This document shows, piece after piece, positions 33,097-41,215 of a DNA stretch of 41,363 nt. The notes below the pieces were generated by a model. The model had not been told where the DNA came from. It was given only the letters and a program-made list of their open reading frames with translations, and made no database searches. Numbering within the stretch: position 1 is the stretch's first letter; the number at the start of each line of letters is the position of its first letter. The DNA comes from Paraburkholderia hiiakae (GTDB lineage Bacteria; Pseudomonadota; Gammaproteobacteria; Burkholderiales; Burkholderiaceae). The DNA lies in assembly GCF_904848665.1 (NCBI RefSeq), contig NZ_CAJHCQ010000038.1, forward strand, positions 1 through 41,363, written 5' to 3'. A program made the translations under genes and the position numbers.

Positions 33097-34215
33097 ATGA
33101 GCCTCGATATTTTCTGGTTCTTGCCGACCTCCGGCGACACACGCTACCTCGGCAAATCCGATTTCGGCCGCGCGCCGACCAACGCCTATATGCGCCAGAT
33201 TGCCGTTACCGCCGAAGAACTCGGCTACGACGGCCTCCTCATTCCCACCGGCAGCAGTTGCCTCGACCCGTGGGTGACGGCAGCGAGCCTTGCGAGCGTC
33301 ACCCAGCGCATCAAGCTGCTCGTCGCGCTGCGCACGTCGCTCGGCGGCCCCACCGCTTCGGCGCGCCAGGCAGCCACGCTCGACCAGGCGCTGAACGGCC
33401 GTTTGCTGCTCAACGTCGTGCCGGGCGGCGACGCCACCGAACTCGCGGCAGACGGCGTGTTCCTCGGGCACGACGAGCGCTACGAAGCCGCCGACGAATT
33501 CCTCACGATCTGGCGCGATCTGCTGCGCGGCGAGACGGTGAACTTCGAGGGCAAGCATTTGCGCGTGCAAGGCGCGCAGAACTTTCACGCGCCGGTCCAG
33601 ACGCCGCATCCGCCGCTGTATTTCGGCGGCTCGTCGCCGGCGGCGCACGAGTTGGCGGCGAAGCACGTGGATGCCTATCTCACGTGGGGCGAGCCACCCG
33701 AGGCCGTCGCGCAGAAGTTCGCCGATATCCGCGCGCGGGCGGCGCGCCACGGGCGCACGCTCAGGCTGGGCGTGCGCCTGCACGTGATCGTGCGCGAGAC
33801 CAACGACGAAGCGTGGGCCGCCGCCGAGCGCCTCATCAGCAAGCTCGACGACGACGATATCCGCCGCGCCCAGGAAAATTACGCGCGCATGGATTCGGTG
33901 GGCCAGCGCCGCATGGCCGAGCTGCACGGCGGCAGCCGCGACAAGCTCGAGATCAGCCCGAATCTGTGGGCCGGCGTGGGCCTCGTGCGCGGCGGCGCGG
34001 GTACGGCGCTGGTGGGCGACCCGCAAACCGTGGCGGCGCGCCTGAAGGAATACGTGGACGCCGGCGCGGACAGCTTCGTGCTCTCCGGCTATCCGCACCT
34101 CGAAGAGGCGATCCGCTTCGCCGAACTGGTGTTCCCGCTGCTGCCGGGCAAGAAACCGGTGACGTTGCGCGATCAGGCCTTGACGGGCGGCGCGTTCGAC
34201 GTGCGCGCGCGCTAG
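33097..34215 (+). CDS. ssuD: FMNH2-dependent alkanesulfonate monooxygenase SsuD
   Basis: 372 residues, close to E. coli SsuD in length. Motifs: MSLDIFWFLPTSGDTRYLG, YDGLLIPTGSSCLDPW (with the conserved Cys), SLGGPTASARQAATLDQ, LLLNVVPGGDATELAADG, YFGGSSPAAHELAAKHVDAYLTWGEPP and LVGDPQTVAARLKEY. It cleaves C1-C14 alkanesulfonates to aldehyde and sulfite using FMNH2 from a separate reductase, normally SsuE. Neither ssuE nor the transporter genes ssuA, ssuC and ssuB are adjacent, unlike the usual operon, so the reductase and uptake system must come from elsewhere. Confidence 0.92.
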   Translation: MSLDIFWFLPTSGDTRYLGKSDFGRAPTNAYMRQIAVTAEELGYDGLLIPTGSSCLDPWVTAASLASVTQRIKLLVALRTSLGGPTASARQAATLDQALNGRLLLNVVPGGDATELAADGVFLGHDERYEAADEFLTIWRDLLRGETVNFEGKHLRVQGAQNFHAPVQTPHPPLYFGGSSPAAHELAAKHVDAYLTWGEPPEAVAQKFADIRARAARHGRTLRLGVRLHVIVRETNDEAWAAAERLISKLDDDDIRRAQENYARMDSVGQRRMAELHGGSRDKLEISPNLWAGVGLVRGGAGTALVGDPQTVAARLKEYVDAGADSFVLSGYPHLEEAIRFAELVFPLLPGKKPVTLRDQALTGGAFDVRAR

Positions 34216-34334
34216 CGAGCGCAGGAGGACGCGCGCGTGAGCGCCGCCGTGCGAGGCGACTGAACCGGATGCAGGAGGATTGCCATACGATTATTCGTGT
34301 AGGTGATATTTTTGATTTATTTGTGTGAGTGATA

Positions 34335-34387
34335 TTGGCGAAATATTCCCCACAGGCATATAATGCGTTTATGCCTCACAGGAATAT
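34335..34387 (+). promoter_or_regulatory. hipBA promoter overlapped by nested operator repeats
   Basis: A perfect -10 box TATAAT at 34359-34364 with TTGGCG (34335-34340) 18 bp upstream. Two nested inverted repeats surround the -10: inner AGGCATA / TATGCCT (34354-34360, 34370-34376) and outer ATATTCC / GGAATAT (34343-34349, 34381-34387). The outer arms contain TTCC/GGAA, reminiscent of the TATCC-GGATA boxes bound by E. coli HipB. Just upstream, GTGATATT occurs twice (about 34303 and 34329). HipB autorepression is the natural reading. Confidence 0.65.
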
Positions 34388-34390
34388 GCC

Positions 34391-34636
34391 ATGAAGATCA
34401 TCGTCCAGACGCCAGGCGGGCTTGGCGAGATTCTGCAATCGGCCCGCAAGGCGCGCGGCATGACGCAGGCGCAGGCCGCGGCGACTCTCGGCATCGGCCA
34501 GCCGCGCCTTTCCGCGCTCGAAACCACGGGCGCCGCCAGCCTCTCGCTCGAGCAGATGCTCGCGCTTTTCGCGCTCTACGGGCTGGAACTCTGTGTGCAG
34601 TCGCGCGAGGCGGCGGCCGGCACGCCGGAGTGGTGA
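34391..34636 (+). CDS. hipB: HipB antitoxin (XRE DNA-binding)
   Basis: 81 residues, ATG 34391 with AGGA upstream. HTH_3: LGEILQSARKARGMTQAQAAATLGIGQPRLSALE, followed by SLSLEQMLALFALYGLELCV, the hydrophobic end strand used for dimerisation in HipB. It neutralises HipA and represses the operon by binding the palindromes in its promoter. hipA starts two bases after the stop, so the pair is translationally linked. Confidence 0.9.
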   Translation: MKIIVQTPGGLGEILQSARKARGMTQAQAAATLGIGQPRLSALETTGAASLSLEQMLALFALYGLELCVQSREAAAGTPEW

Positions 34637-34638
34637 CT

Positions 34639-35964
34639 ATGGGCCGCAAATCGCATTCGCGCGCGCTTTCGATCTGGGCCAACGGCGAGCGTGTGGGCAC
34701 GTGGCTCATGACGCCCTCCGGCGACACCGAACTGCGTTATGACGACGCCTGGAAACGCTCGGCGCTGGGTCGGCCGCTTTCGCTCTCGCTGCCGTTCGGC
34801 ATTGGCGATGTGCCGTTGCGCGGCGAGCGCGTGCAGCACTATTTCGACAATCTCCTGCCCGACAGCGAGCCTATCCGTCGCCGCATCGCCGCGCGTTTTC
34901 GCACGGATACGCTCGACGCCTTCGACCTCCTCAAGGCCATCGGGCGCGATTGCGTGGGCGCGGTGCAACTGCTAGGTGAGGACGAAACGCCGGGCCGCGT
35001 CGACCGCATCGAAGGTACGGTATTGAGCGATGGCGTCATCGAACGCCTGCTGCTCGAAACGGCCGGCGCGCTGCCCGGTGGCATGCCGGAGGCCGACGAT
35101 CTGCGCATTTCGCTGGCGGGCGCGCAGGAGAAGACCGCGCTCTTGCGCCACCGCGGCAAGTGGCTGCTGCCGCGCGGCGCCACGCCCACCACCCACATTT
35201 TCAAGCTGCCGCTGGGGCTGATCGGCCATCGCAAGGTGGACTTCAATACCTCGGTCGAAAACGAATGGCTTTGCCTGGCACTGCTGAGGGCCTACGGATT
35301 GCCCGCTTCGCAGGCGCAGATCATCAAGTTCGGCGCGCAGAAGGTGCTCTGCGTCGAGCGCTTCGACCGTACGCGTTCGCGCGCGGGTGGTTTGTTGCGC
35401 CTGCCACAGGAGGACTTCTGCCAGGCGCTCGGCGTGCCGCCGCATCGCAAGTACGAAGCGCATGGCGGTCCAGGCGTGCGTGAGATTGCGGGTCTCTTGC
35501 GCCAGTCGCAGCAGGCGCGGGAGGACATCGAAACGTTTCTCGCTGCGCAAATCGTCTTCTGGATGCTCGCGGCGCCGGACGGCCACGCGAAGAATTTCAG
35601 CATCCGCCTGTTGCCTGCAGGGCGCTTTCAGCTCGCGCCGCTCTATGACGTCATGTCGATCTGGCCCGTGGAAGGCGACGGCGGCAATCAATGGTCGTGG
35701 CACAAGGCGTCGCTCGCCATGGCGGTGTGGGGTAAGGCGCGCCACTATCGCATGCGCGACGTGAAGCGCACGCATTTCGACGCTACCGCGCGACTGTGCC
35801 ACTACGGGCCGGACGCGGGGCCGTTGATCGAGCGCGTGCTGGCGCGTACGCCCGGTGCGATAGAAGACGTCGCGGCCGCGCTGCCTGAAGGCTTTCCCGA
35901 GCGGGTGGCCGCGCGTCTCTTCGACGGCTTGCGTTTTTCTGCGGAGCGCCTCGCGGCGCGATAA
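34639..35964 (+). CDS. hipA: HipA toxin, Ser/Thr kinase
   Basis: 441 residues from ATG 34639 (GTG 34633, two codons earlier, overlaps the hipB stop). Close to E. coli HipA in order and spacing: N-subdomain RVGTWLM, HYFDNLLPDSEPIRRRI; P-loop with autophosphorylation serine ISLAGAQEKTALL (S158); TPTTHIFKLP; ERFDR; QALGVPPHRKYE; catalytic D314 in DGHAKNFSI; metal-binding LYDVMS. All key residues are present, so it should be active. HipA phosphorylates glutamyl-tRNA synthetase and causes growth arrest and persistence; that substrate is established for E. coli and assumed here. Confidence 0.94.
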   Translation: MGRKSHSRALSIWANGERVGTWLMTPSGDTELRYDDAWKRSALGRPLSLSLPFGIGDVPLRGERVQHYFDNLLPDSEPIRRRIAARFRTDTLDAFDLLKAIGRDCVGAVQLLGEDETPGRVDRIEGTVLSDGVIERLLLETAGALPGGMPEADDLRISLAGAQEKTALLRHRGKWLLPRGATPTTHIFKLPLGLIGHRKVDFNTSVENEWLCLALLRAYGLPASQAQIIKFGAQKVLCVERFDRTRSRAGGLLRLPQEDFCQALGVPPHRKYEAHGGPGVREIAGLLRQSQQAREDIETFLAAQIVFWMLAAPDGHAKNFSIRLLPAGRFQLAPLYDVMSIWPVEGDGGNQWSWHKASLAMAVWGKARHYRMRDVKRTHFDATARLCHYGPDAGPLIERVLARTPGAIEDVAAALPEGFPERVAARLFDGLRFSAERLAAR

Positions 35965-35989
35965 CGGCGCAGTTGGCGCCGATTGCGCC

Positions 35990-37456
35990 TTAGCGCACGC
36001 AGGCGGCAAGCCGCGCAATAGCCGCGTCGATACGCTGCGCCTCGATCATGCCAAAGCCAAACGCGAGTCCTTCGAGCGCCGTCCGAGGCTCAAAGGCGAA
36101 ACTGGCCAGCGCCTGCACACGGATTCCCGCTCGCGCGGCGGCGCTGACGAGCGCATCGGCACGCACGCTCGTATCGATCCCGGCGGCGAGATGCAGCCCC
36201 GCGGCGGGCGCGACGGGCAGCATGAACGTGCCGCAATGGTGTGCGAGCGCCTCGAGCAGCGCGTCACGGCGCGCGCGGTACTGCGTGCGCATCTTGCGGA
36301 TATGCCGCACCAGATGTCCCTCGCGCATGAATGCCGCGAGCGTGTCCTGCGCCAGCAGATTGCCGTGCCAGTCCGCACACTGGCGCGCAGCGACCAGCGC
36401 ATCGCGTACCCAGGCGGGCGCGACGACATAACCCATGCGCAACCCCGGAAAGAGGCATTTGGAAAACGTGCCGACATAGCAAACGCTCGCGTGGCGGTCG
36501 AGCGTTTGCAGCGCGTCGAGCGGGCGGTCGTCGTGACGGAATTCGCCATCGTAGTCGTCCTCGATCACGACCGCGCCGTGCCGTTGCGCGAATGCTAGCA
36601 GCGCGCGCCGCCTGGCTGCCGACATTGGGACGCCTAACGGAAACTGATGCGAAGGCGTGACGCAGATCACGCGCGCATCGGGCGGCAGGGCGTCCACGAC
36701 GATTCCCTCGGCGTCGACGCTCGCGCCCGCGATACACGCGCCCGCCAGCGCGAACGCGCGGCGCAGCGGCGGGTAGCCGGGGTCCTCCAGCGCTACGACG
36801 CTCTTGCCCGGCGTGACGAGCACGCGCGCGAGCAGATCGAACGCCTGTTGCGCGCCGGCCGTGACGACGACGTCGCCAGCCTCGCAGGCAACGGCGCGCG
36901 CATAGGAAACGTGGTGCGCAATGGCCCCGCGCAGCGCGGCGCGGCCTTCCGGTTCGGCGTACACGGCAGGCGCCCTGGAAAGCCCACGCAGCGCACGCGC
37001 CGAAAGACGCCGCCAGACGTCGAAGGCAAACGTGCGCTTGTCGGGCAAGCCGAGGATGAAGTCGTAGTCGTAGTTCGCGCTGGGATCGAGTCGCACGAGC
37101 GCCGGTGGCATGCGCCAGCGCGTATTCAGGCGTGGGTCGCCTTCTGCGGCGATTCCGGACGCGCTGGCCGGATCGGACGGCAACGCGCCGCCACGCGCCG
37201 CGACTTCGCCCACGAACGTCCCCCCGCCCGGACGCGTGACGATGTAGCCCTCTGCAAGGAGCAGATCGTAGGCCGCAAGCACCGTATTGCGCGCGACGCC
37301 GCAACTGCGCGCGAGCGAGCGGCTCGACGGCAGACGCAGCCCGGCCGCGAGCCGGCCTTCGACGATGGCCCCGCGCAACTGGCGATGCAGCGCATGCAAG
37401 ATCTCGCGCGATCCGTGCTCGGGCAGGGTGATTTCGAGCTGCAAGACTGGTTCCAT
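35990..37456 (-). CDS. MocR-family regulator (GntR HTH fused to aminotransferase fold)
   Basis: 488 residues. GntR winged helix about 15-80: LHALHRQLRGAIVEGRLAAGLRLPSSRSLA, then GVARNTVLAAYDLLLAEGYI. Fold-type I aminotransferase domain about 115-485 with DPGYPPLRRAFALAGA, YDGEFRHD and PLP-binding K333 in GTFSKCLFPGLRMGY. Members (GabR, PdxR, TauR) use PLP as co-effector and bind direct repeats near divergent promoters. The haloalkane dehalogenase gene is divergent across an 83-bp gap, so it is the likely target; the regulator probably also controls itself. Confidence 0.92.
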   Translation of the reverse strand: MEPVLQLEITLPEHGSREILHALHRQLRGAIVEGRLAAGLRLPSSRSLARSCGVARNTVLAAYDLLLAEGYIVTRPGGGTFVGEVAARGGALPSDPASASGIAAEGDPRLNTRWRMPPALVRLDPSANYDYDFILGLPDKRTFAFDVWRRLSARALRGLSRAPAVYAEPEGRAALRGAIAHHVSYARAVACEAGDVVVTAGAQQAFDLLARVLVTPGKSVVALEDPGYPPLRRAFALAGACIAGASVDAEGIVVDALPPDARVICVTPSHQFPLGVPMSAARRRALLAFAQRHGAVVIEDDYDGEFRHDDRPLDALQTLDRHASVCYVGTFSKCLFPGLRMGYVVAPAWVRDALVAARQCADWHGNLLAQDTLAAFMREGHLVRHIRKMRTQYRARRDALLEALAHHCGTFMLPVAPAAGLHLAAGIDTSVRADALVSAAARAGIRVQALASFAFEPRTALEGLAFGFGMIEAQRIDAAIARLAACVR

Positions 37457-37539
37457 AATCTTTGCCGAATCTGGTCCTGTTTCTGGGCCGGTTTCGATTC
37501 TAGCATCGGCTCATCCTCTCACCGCAAAGGAGCCGCGCC

Positions 37540-38451
37540 GTGAACACCGTCACCACTCCAGCCGCCGCAATCAGCGCTAGCGATCCGCATCCGCGCGAGC
37601 GCGTGGCCATCCCGGGCGGCGCGATCGTCTACGTCGATACGGGCGTGGGCGACCCCGTTGTCCTGCTGCATGGCAATCCCACGTCTTCGCGGCTATGGCG
37701 CAACGTCATTCCGCATCTGAGCGACGCTTACCATTGCCTCGCGCCAGACCTCGCCGGCATGGGCGATTCGCCTGCCGCGCCCGATGGCGCATGCCGCTTT
37801 GCCGATCACGCGCGGTATCTCGACGCGTGGTTCGACGCCGTGCTGCCGCACGCTCGCGTGACGCTGGTGCTGCACGACTGGGGCTCGGCACTGGGCTTCG
37901 ACTGGGCACGCCGCCACCCGCATCGCGTGAATGCGATCGCTTATATGGAGGCCATCGTGCAGCCGCGCCAGTGGCGTGATTTCCCGCCCGAACGCGCACC
38001 CCTTTTTCGCACGCTGCGCGGGGAGGACGGCGAGCGTCTCGTGCTCGACGAAAATTTTTTCGTCGAAACGGTGTTGCCGCATAGCGTGCTGCGCGCGCTG
38101 ACACCAGAAGAAATGGAGGCGTGGCGCAGGCCGTTCGCCACGCGCGAATCGCGCAGAACGACGCTCGTGTGGGCGCGCGAATTGCCGATCGAAGGCGAGC
38201 CTGCCGACGTGACGCAAGCGGTTGAAGCATACGGAGCGTGGCTCGCGGCGAGCGATATCCCCAAGCTGCTGATCCGCGCCGAGCCCGGCGCGCTGCTCAC
38301 GGGCCGCGCGCTGAACGCTTGCCGTAGCTGGCCCAACCAGCGCGAAGTGGCGGTGGCGGGTATCCATTACATTCAGGAGGATTCGCCTCACGAGATCGGC
38401 GTTGCTATCCGCGAATTCCTGGACGCGTTGGCGACGGGGCGTGTTCCCTGA
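37540..38451 (+). CDS. Haloalkane dehalogenase, HLD-II (DhaA/LinB-like)
   Basis: 303 residues. Signature set at the expected spacing: HGNPTSSRLWRN with halide-binding N46; nucleophile elbow LHDWGSALGF with D113 followed by halide-binding W114; catalytic acid E137 in AYMEAIV (the glutamate position typical of HLD-II enzymes); and catalytic base H276 in GIHYIQED. The positions match DhaA and LinB within a few residues. It hydrolyses C-halogen bonds of haloalkanes to alcohol and halide in the cytoplasm. AAKGAG-type Shine-Dalgarno (GCAAAGGAG) upstream. It is controlled, by position, by the divergent MocR regulator. An unannotated related hydrolase activity cannot be excluded, but the pentad is complete. 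Confidence 0.88.
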   Translation: MNTVTTPAAAISASDPHPRERVAIPGGAIVYVDTGVGDPVVLLHGNPTSSRLWRNVIPHLSDAYHCLAPDLAGMGDSPAAPDGACRFADHARYLDAWFDAVLPHARVTLVLHDWGSALGFDWARRHPHRVNAIAYMEAIVQPRQWRDFPPERAPLFRTLRGEDGERLVLDENFFVETVLPHSVLRALTPEEMEAWRRPFATRESRRTTLVWARELPIEGEPADVTQAVEAYGAWLAASDIPKLLIRAEPGALLTGRALNACRSWPNQREVAVAGIHYIQEDSPHEIGVAIREFLDALATGRVP

Positions 38452-38683
38452 AGCGTCATTAGATTAGGACTTCATATGAAATCGCCACCCAGACTGTTTT
38501 GCATGAATGCGCCGTTGCCGCCCATAGCGTCTCGACAACTATGCTTTGAAAGTATGGAATTGATACCTATTCGGTGTTGGACAGCGTCCCTTTACGGCCT
38601 CTATGCTTGGCCGAGCTTCGATCGGTGTCAAAACAACAAACGCCACGCATTCATCCGATGCGTGCAGTCTGGAGACTTTCGTC

Positions 38684-40030
38684 ATGACTCTCGCTTCCGC
38701 GCGTTCCATTCCGGTGCTCATCGACAGAGAACGGCTCGGCGCGTTCCAGTGGCGCGTACTCGCGCTCTGCGTGCTGATTGCGCTGCTCGATGGCTTTGAT
38801 ACGCAGGCCATCGCCTTCACCGGGCCCGCCATTCTTGCTGCGTTCAAGCTGCCCGCCAACGCGCTCGCGCCCATTCTGACCGCCGGGATAGTCGGCATGA
38901 CGGTGGGCGCGATGACGCTGGGTCTGGTCGGCGACCGGATAGGCCGCCGGCCCGCGATCATGATCGGCCTCGCGCTCTTTGGCTGCGCGACGTTGGCGAC
39001 CTCCTGGGCGACCACGCCCCAACTCATTCTGGTGCTTCGCTTCATCGCCGGCTTGGGTATGGGCGGTTGCACGCCCGTGTTGCTCGCGCTTGCCGCCGAA
39101 TATGGTCCCGCACGGCTGCGCGGCGCCATCATGACCGGCGTGCTGCTTGGTTTGCCCGCTGGCGCGATGCTCGGCGGCCTGCTTGCGGCACGCATGTTGC
39201 CTGTGATTGGCTGGCAGGGCATCTTTGTCGTGGGCGGCGGCGTGCCGCTTGCCGTGCTCGTTCTCGCCGCGCTTTTGCTGCCCGAGTCGCTTTACTACCA
39301 GGCCTCGCGAGGGGGCGCCCGCGGGCAGCGCTACGTGCACAACACGCTCGCGAAAATCGTGACTCAGCCGCTGCCGCCCGATGTCCGCTTCACCGTGCCC
39401 GAAGAGGCGGTGGCAAAGGCGAGCGTCGGCGCGCTGTTCAGGGATGGGTACGCTGCGAAAACGCTTGCAATCTGGGCCGTTTATCTTCTCAACTGGGTTG
39501 CGTGGTTCATGCTCCTCTCGTGGTTGCCTACAGTCCTCAAATCCGCGGGGCTGCCTGCAGCGCAGGCGCCGCTCGGCACCGTGATCGTCAACGCCGTGTT
39601 CATCGTTTGCGCCATTCCGCTTTCGTTTGCTTTGCCGCGCGTGAACACGCGGAATCTGCTGGGCGCGATGTTCGCGTTCGGCATCGCCATTGCGTGCGGG
39701 TTGAGCTACGCCGGCACCCATTGGGCGCTCGTCTTCGCTCTCGTAGGTGCGGCGGGTTTCGGCATTGGCGGGCAGCAGATCGCCTTGAACTATCTGGTCG
39801 TGGGTGCGTACCCGACGGCCCTGCGTGCCACGGCCACGGGCTGGGCCATTGGCATGGGCCGTGCCGGTGCGATTGCCGGATCGGCCATTGGTGGCACATT
39901 TCTGTCGTGGGGCGGCCCAGCGGGTTTCTTCCTCGCGCTGGCCGTACCGCTTGCGGGCGCTGCGCTTGCCGTGTTTAGCCTGCGCCTCGATCCGGTCAGG
40001 GCAGAGGTCGCCCTCTCGTCCAACCACTGA
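38684..40030 (+). CDS. MFS transporter, aromatic acid:H+ symporter (AAHS) type
   Basis: 448 residues from ATG 38684, with GGAGA upstream; the frame is open from 38603 but without homology. Twelve predicted membrane helices. AAHS signature in helix 1, LIALLDGFDTQAIAFTGPAI; MFS loop motif GLVGDRIGRRPAIMIG between helices 2 and 3; RFIAGLGMGGCTPVLLALAAEYGPARLRG. Relatives PcaK and BenK take up 4-hydroxybenzoate or benzoate. Its neighbour to the right is a catR/catB-type pair of the beta-ketoadipate pathway, so an aromatic acid substrate such as benzoate or muconate is likely (inference). Confidence 0.88.
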   Translation: MTLASARSIPVLIDRERLGAFQWRVLALCVLIALLDGFDTQAIAFTGPAILAAFKLPANALAPILTAGIVGMTVGAMTLGLVGDRIGRRPAIMIGLALFGCATLATSWATTPQLILVLRFIAGLGMGGCTPVLLALAAEYGPARLRGAIMTGVLLGLPAGAMLGGLLAARMLPVIGWQGIFVVGGGVPLAVLVLAALLLPESLYYQASRGGARGQRYVHNTLAKIVTQPLPPDVRFTVPEEAVAKASVGALFRDGYAAKTLAIWAVYLLNWVAWFMLLSWLPTVLKSAGLPAAQAPLGTVIVNAVFIVCAIPLSFALPRVNTRNLLGAMFAFGIAIACGLSYAGTHWALVFALVGAAGFGIGGQQIALNYLVVGAYPTALRATATGWAIGMGRAGAIAGSAIGGTFLSWGGPAGFFLALAVPLAGAALAVFSLRLDPVRAEVALSSNH

Positions 40031-40054
40031 TGTTGTGAAGCCTGCCTGCGCTTT

Positions 40055-40086
40055 GTCGTGACGATGTTGCGAGACATCGTCACGAC
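40055..40086. terminator. Strong hairpin between converging genes
   Basis: Perfect 13-bp arms GTCGTGACGATGT / ACATCGTCACGAC with a 6-base loop, midway between the MFS gene end (40030, +) and the LysR gene end (40102, -). Probably a bidirectional terminator despite weak T-runs. Confidence 0.6.
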
Positions 40087-40101
40087 CTGGCCTGCCCATT
40101 T

Positions 40102-41022
40102 TCACGAGTTCTTTTTCTTCGCCGGCAGCCACGTTTGCGGCTCGGCATACATTTCCTTGACCAGTTGCTTCACGAGATCGACGTAGACCGAGTTGTCGTT
40201 CACACGGTGATTCAGGATGATGGGCGAAGTCGCGTGGTCGCTGTCTATCAGACGGTAGTGCACGTCCTGGCGCAATTGCCGCGCTGAAGCCGGGATCACG
40301 CATACGCCGAACTCGGCCGCGACGAGGCCGAGCGCGGTCTGGATTTCCCGCACCTCCAGCACTTCACCCGGTTGCACGCCGTCGCCGTGCAACACGTTCA
40401 ATACCTGATCGGCGAAACTGGGGCGGGGCTCCTTGGGATAAACGATCAGCTTTTGCCCGGCCAGTTGCTCGATGGGAATCGGCGTCGATTCCTGTGCCAT
40501 CTCGCTGCCGATCGGCACCACCACGGCGAGCGGCTCTTCGCGCAGGACGATACCGGCCACGTTGGGGTCGCTGTGGCGCACGCGTCCGAAGCCGATGTCG
40601 ATGCGGCCTTCCTTCAATGCCTCAATCTGCTGCACCGACATGAGCTCGACCATCTGGATGTCGAGTTCCGGCGCATTCTGCCGCAGCTTGCGCATCAACG
40701 GTGGCAGTCCTGAATACAGAACGGAGGCGACGAAGCCGATCGACAACACGGTGCGGTGATGCAGTCCCACGTGTTTGGCGGTCGCTTGCAGTTGCTCGAC
40801 GCGCCCAAGGATCTGCATGGCCTGCTCGTAGACGAGACGCCCCGCATCGGTCGTGCGCACGGGCCGCGTATTGCGAATCAGAAGCGGCACGCCGATCTCC
40901 TGTTCGAGCAACTGAATCTGCCGGCTCAACGGCGGTTGAGCGATGCAAAGCTGTTCCGCCGCGCGCGTGAAATTGCGCTCGCGGACAACGGCAACGAAGT
41001 AACGAAGCTGGCGAAGATCCAT
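40102..41022 (-). CDS. catR: LysR-type regulator, CatR/CatM/BenM group
   Basis: 306 residues from ATG 41022 (MDLRQLRYFVAVV); ATG 41046 would add eight residues atypical of the family. HTH_1 about 1-60: NFTRAAEQLCIAQPPLSRQIQLLEQEIGVPLL. LysR substrate domain from about 90: VLSIGFVASVLYSGLPPLMRKL, ELDIQMVELMSVQQIEALKEGRIDIGFGR, YPKEPRPSFADQVL, TALGLVAAEFGVCVIPAS. The pattern matches regulators that respond to cis,cis-muconate. It is divergent from catB with a 193-bp gap carrying two ATAC-N7-GTAT-like boxes. Name inferred from family and position. Confidence 0.85.
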   Translation of the reverse strand: MDLRQLRYFVAVVRERNFTRAAEQLCIAQPPLSRQIQLLEQEIGVPLLIRNTRPVRTTDAGRLVYEQAMQILGRVEQLQATAKHVGLHHRTVLSIGFVASVLYSGLPPLMRKLRQNAPELDIQMVELMSVQQIEALKEGRIDIGFGRVRHSDPNVAGIVLREEPLAVVVPIGSEMAQESTPIPIEQLAGQKLIVYPKEPRPSFADQVLNVLHGDGVQPGEVLEVREIQTALGLVAAEFGVCVIPASARQLRQDVHYRLIDSDHATSPIILNHRVNDNSVYVDLVKQLVKEMYAEPQTWLPAKKKNS

Positions 41023-41053
41023 GGTCTGTTCCCAATGAAGCATCAAATTTTCG

Positions 41054-41150
41054 ATACTCGGAGAATATGATGCGTCGCAATATCGGCCCGTTCATGGGCG
41101 ATTGAGCGGTCTCCATATTATAAAGGTATGGAATTGGACGCAAATAGTAT
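41054..41150. promoter_or_regulatory. CatR/BenM-type operator boxes between catR and catB
   Basis: The known BenM/CatM consensus is ATAC-N7-GTAT. Seen here: ATAC-N7-ATAT at 41054-41068 and ATAT-N7-GTAT at 41115-41129 (each 7/8), plus a poorer box ending in GTAT at 41136-41150. The second and third are 21 bp apart, the usual recognition/activation site arrangement upstream of catB. Confidence 0.6.
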
Positions 41151-41215
41151 TGGATCTTGCGGATGCTCGGCGTGTATAAAACCACCATACCTTCTTCACT
41201 TACGCAGCATCCGAC

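Noticed and set aside
33030..34328. 432-residue Arg-rich frame overlapping ssuD
   Set aside because: Different frame of ssuD; extreme Arg/Ala content from GC-rich codons.
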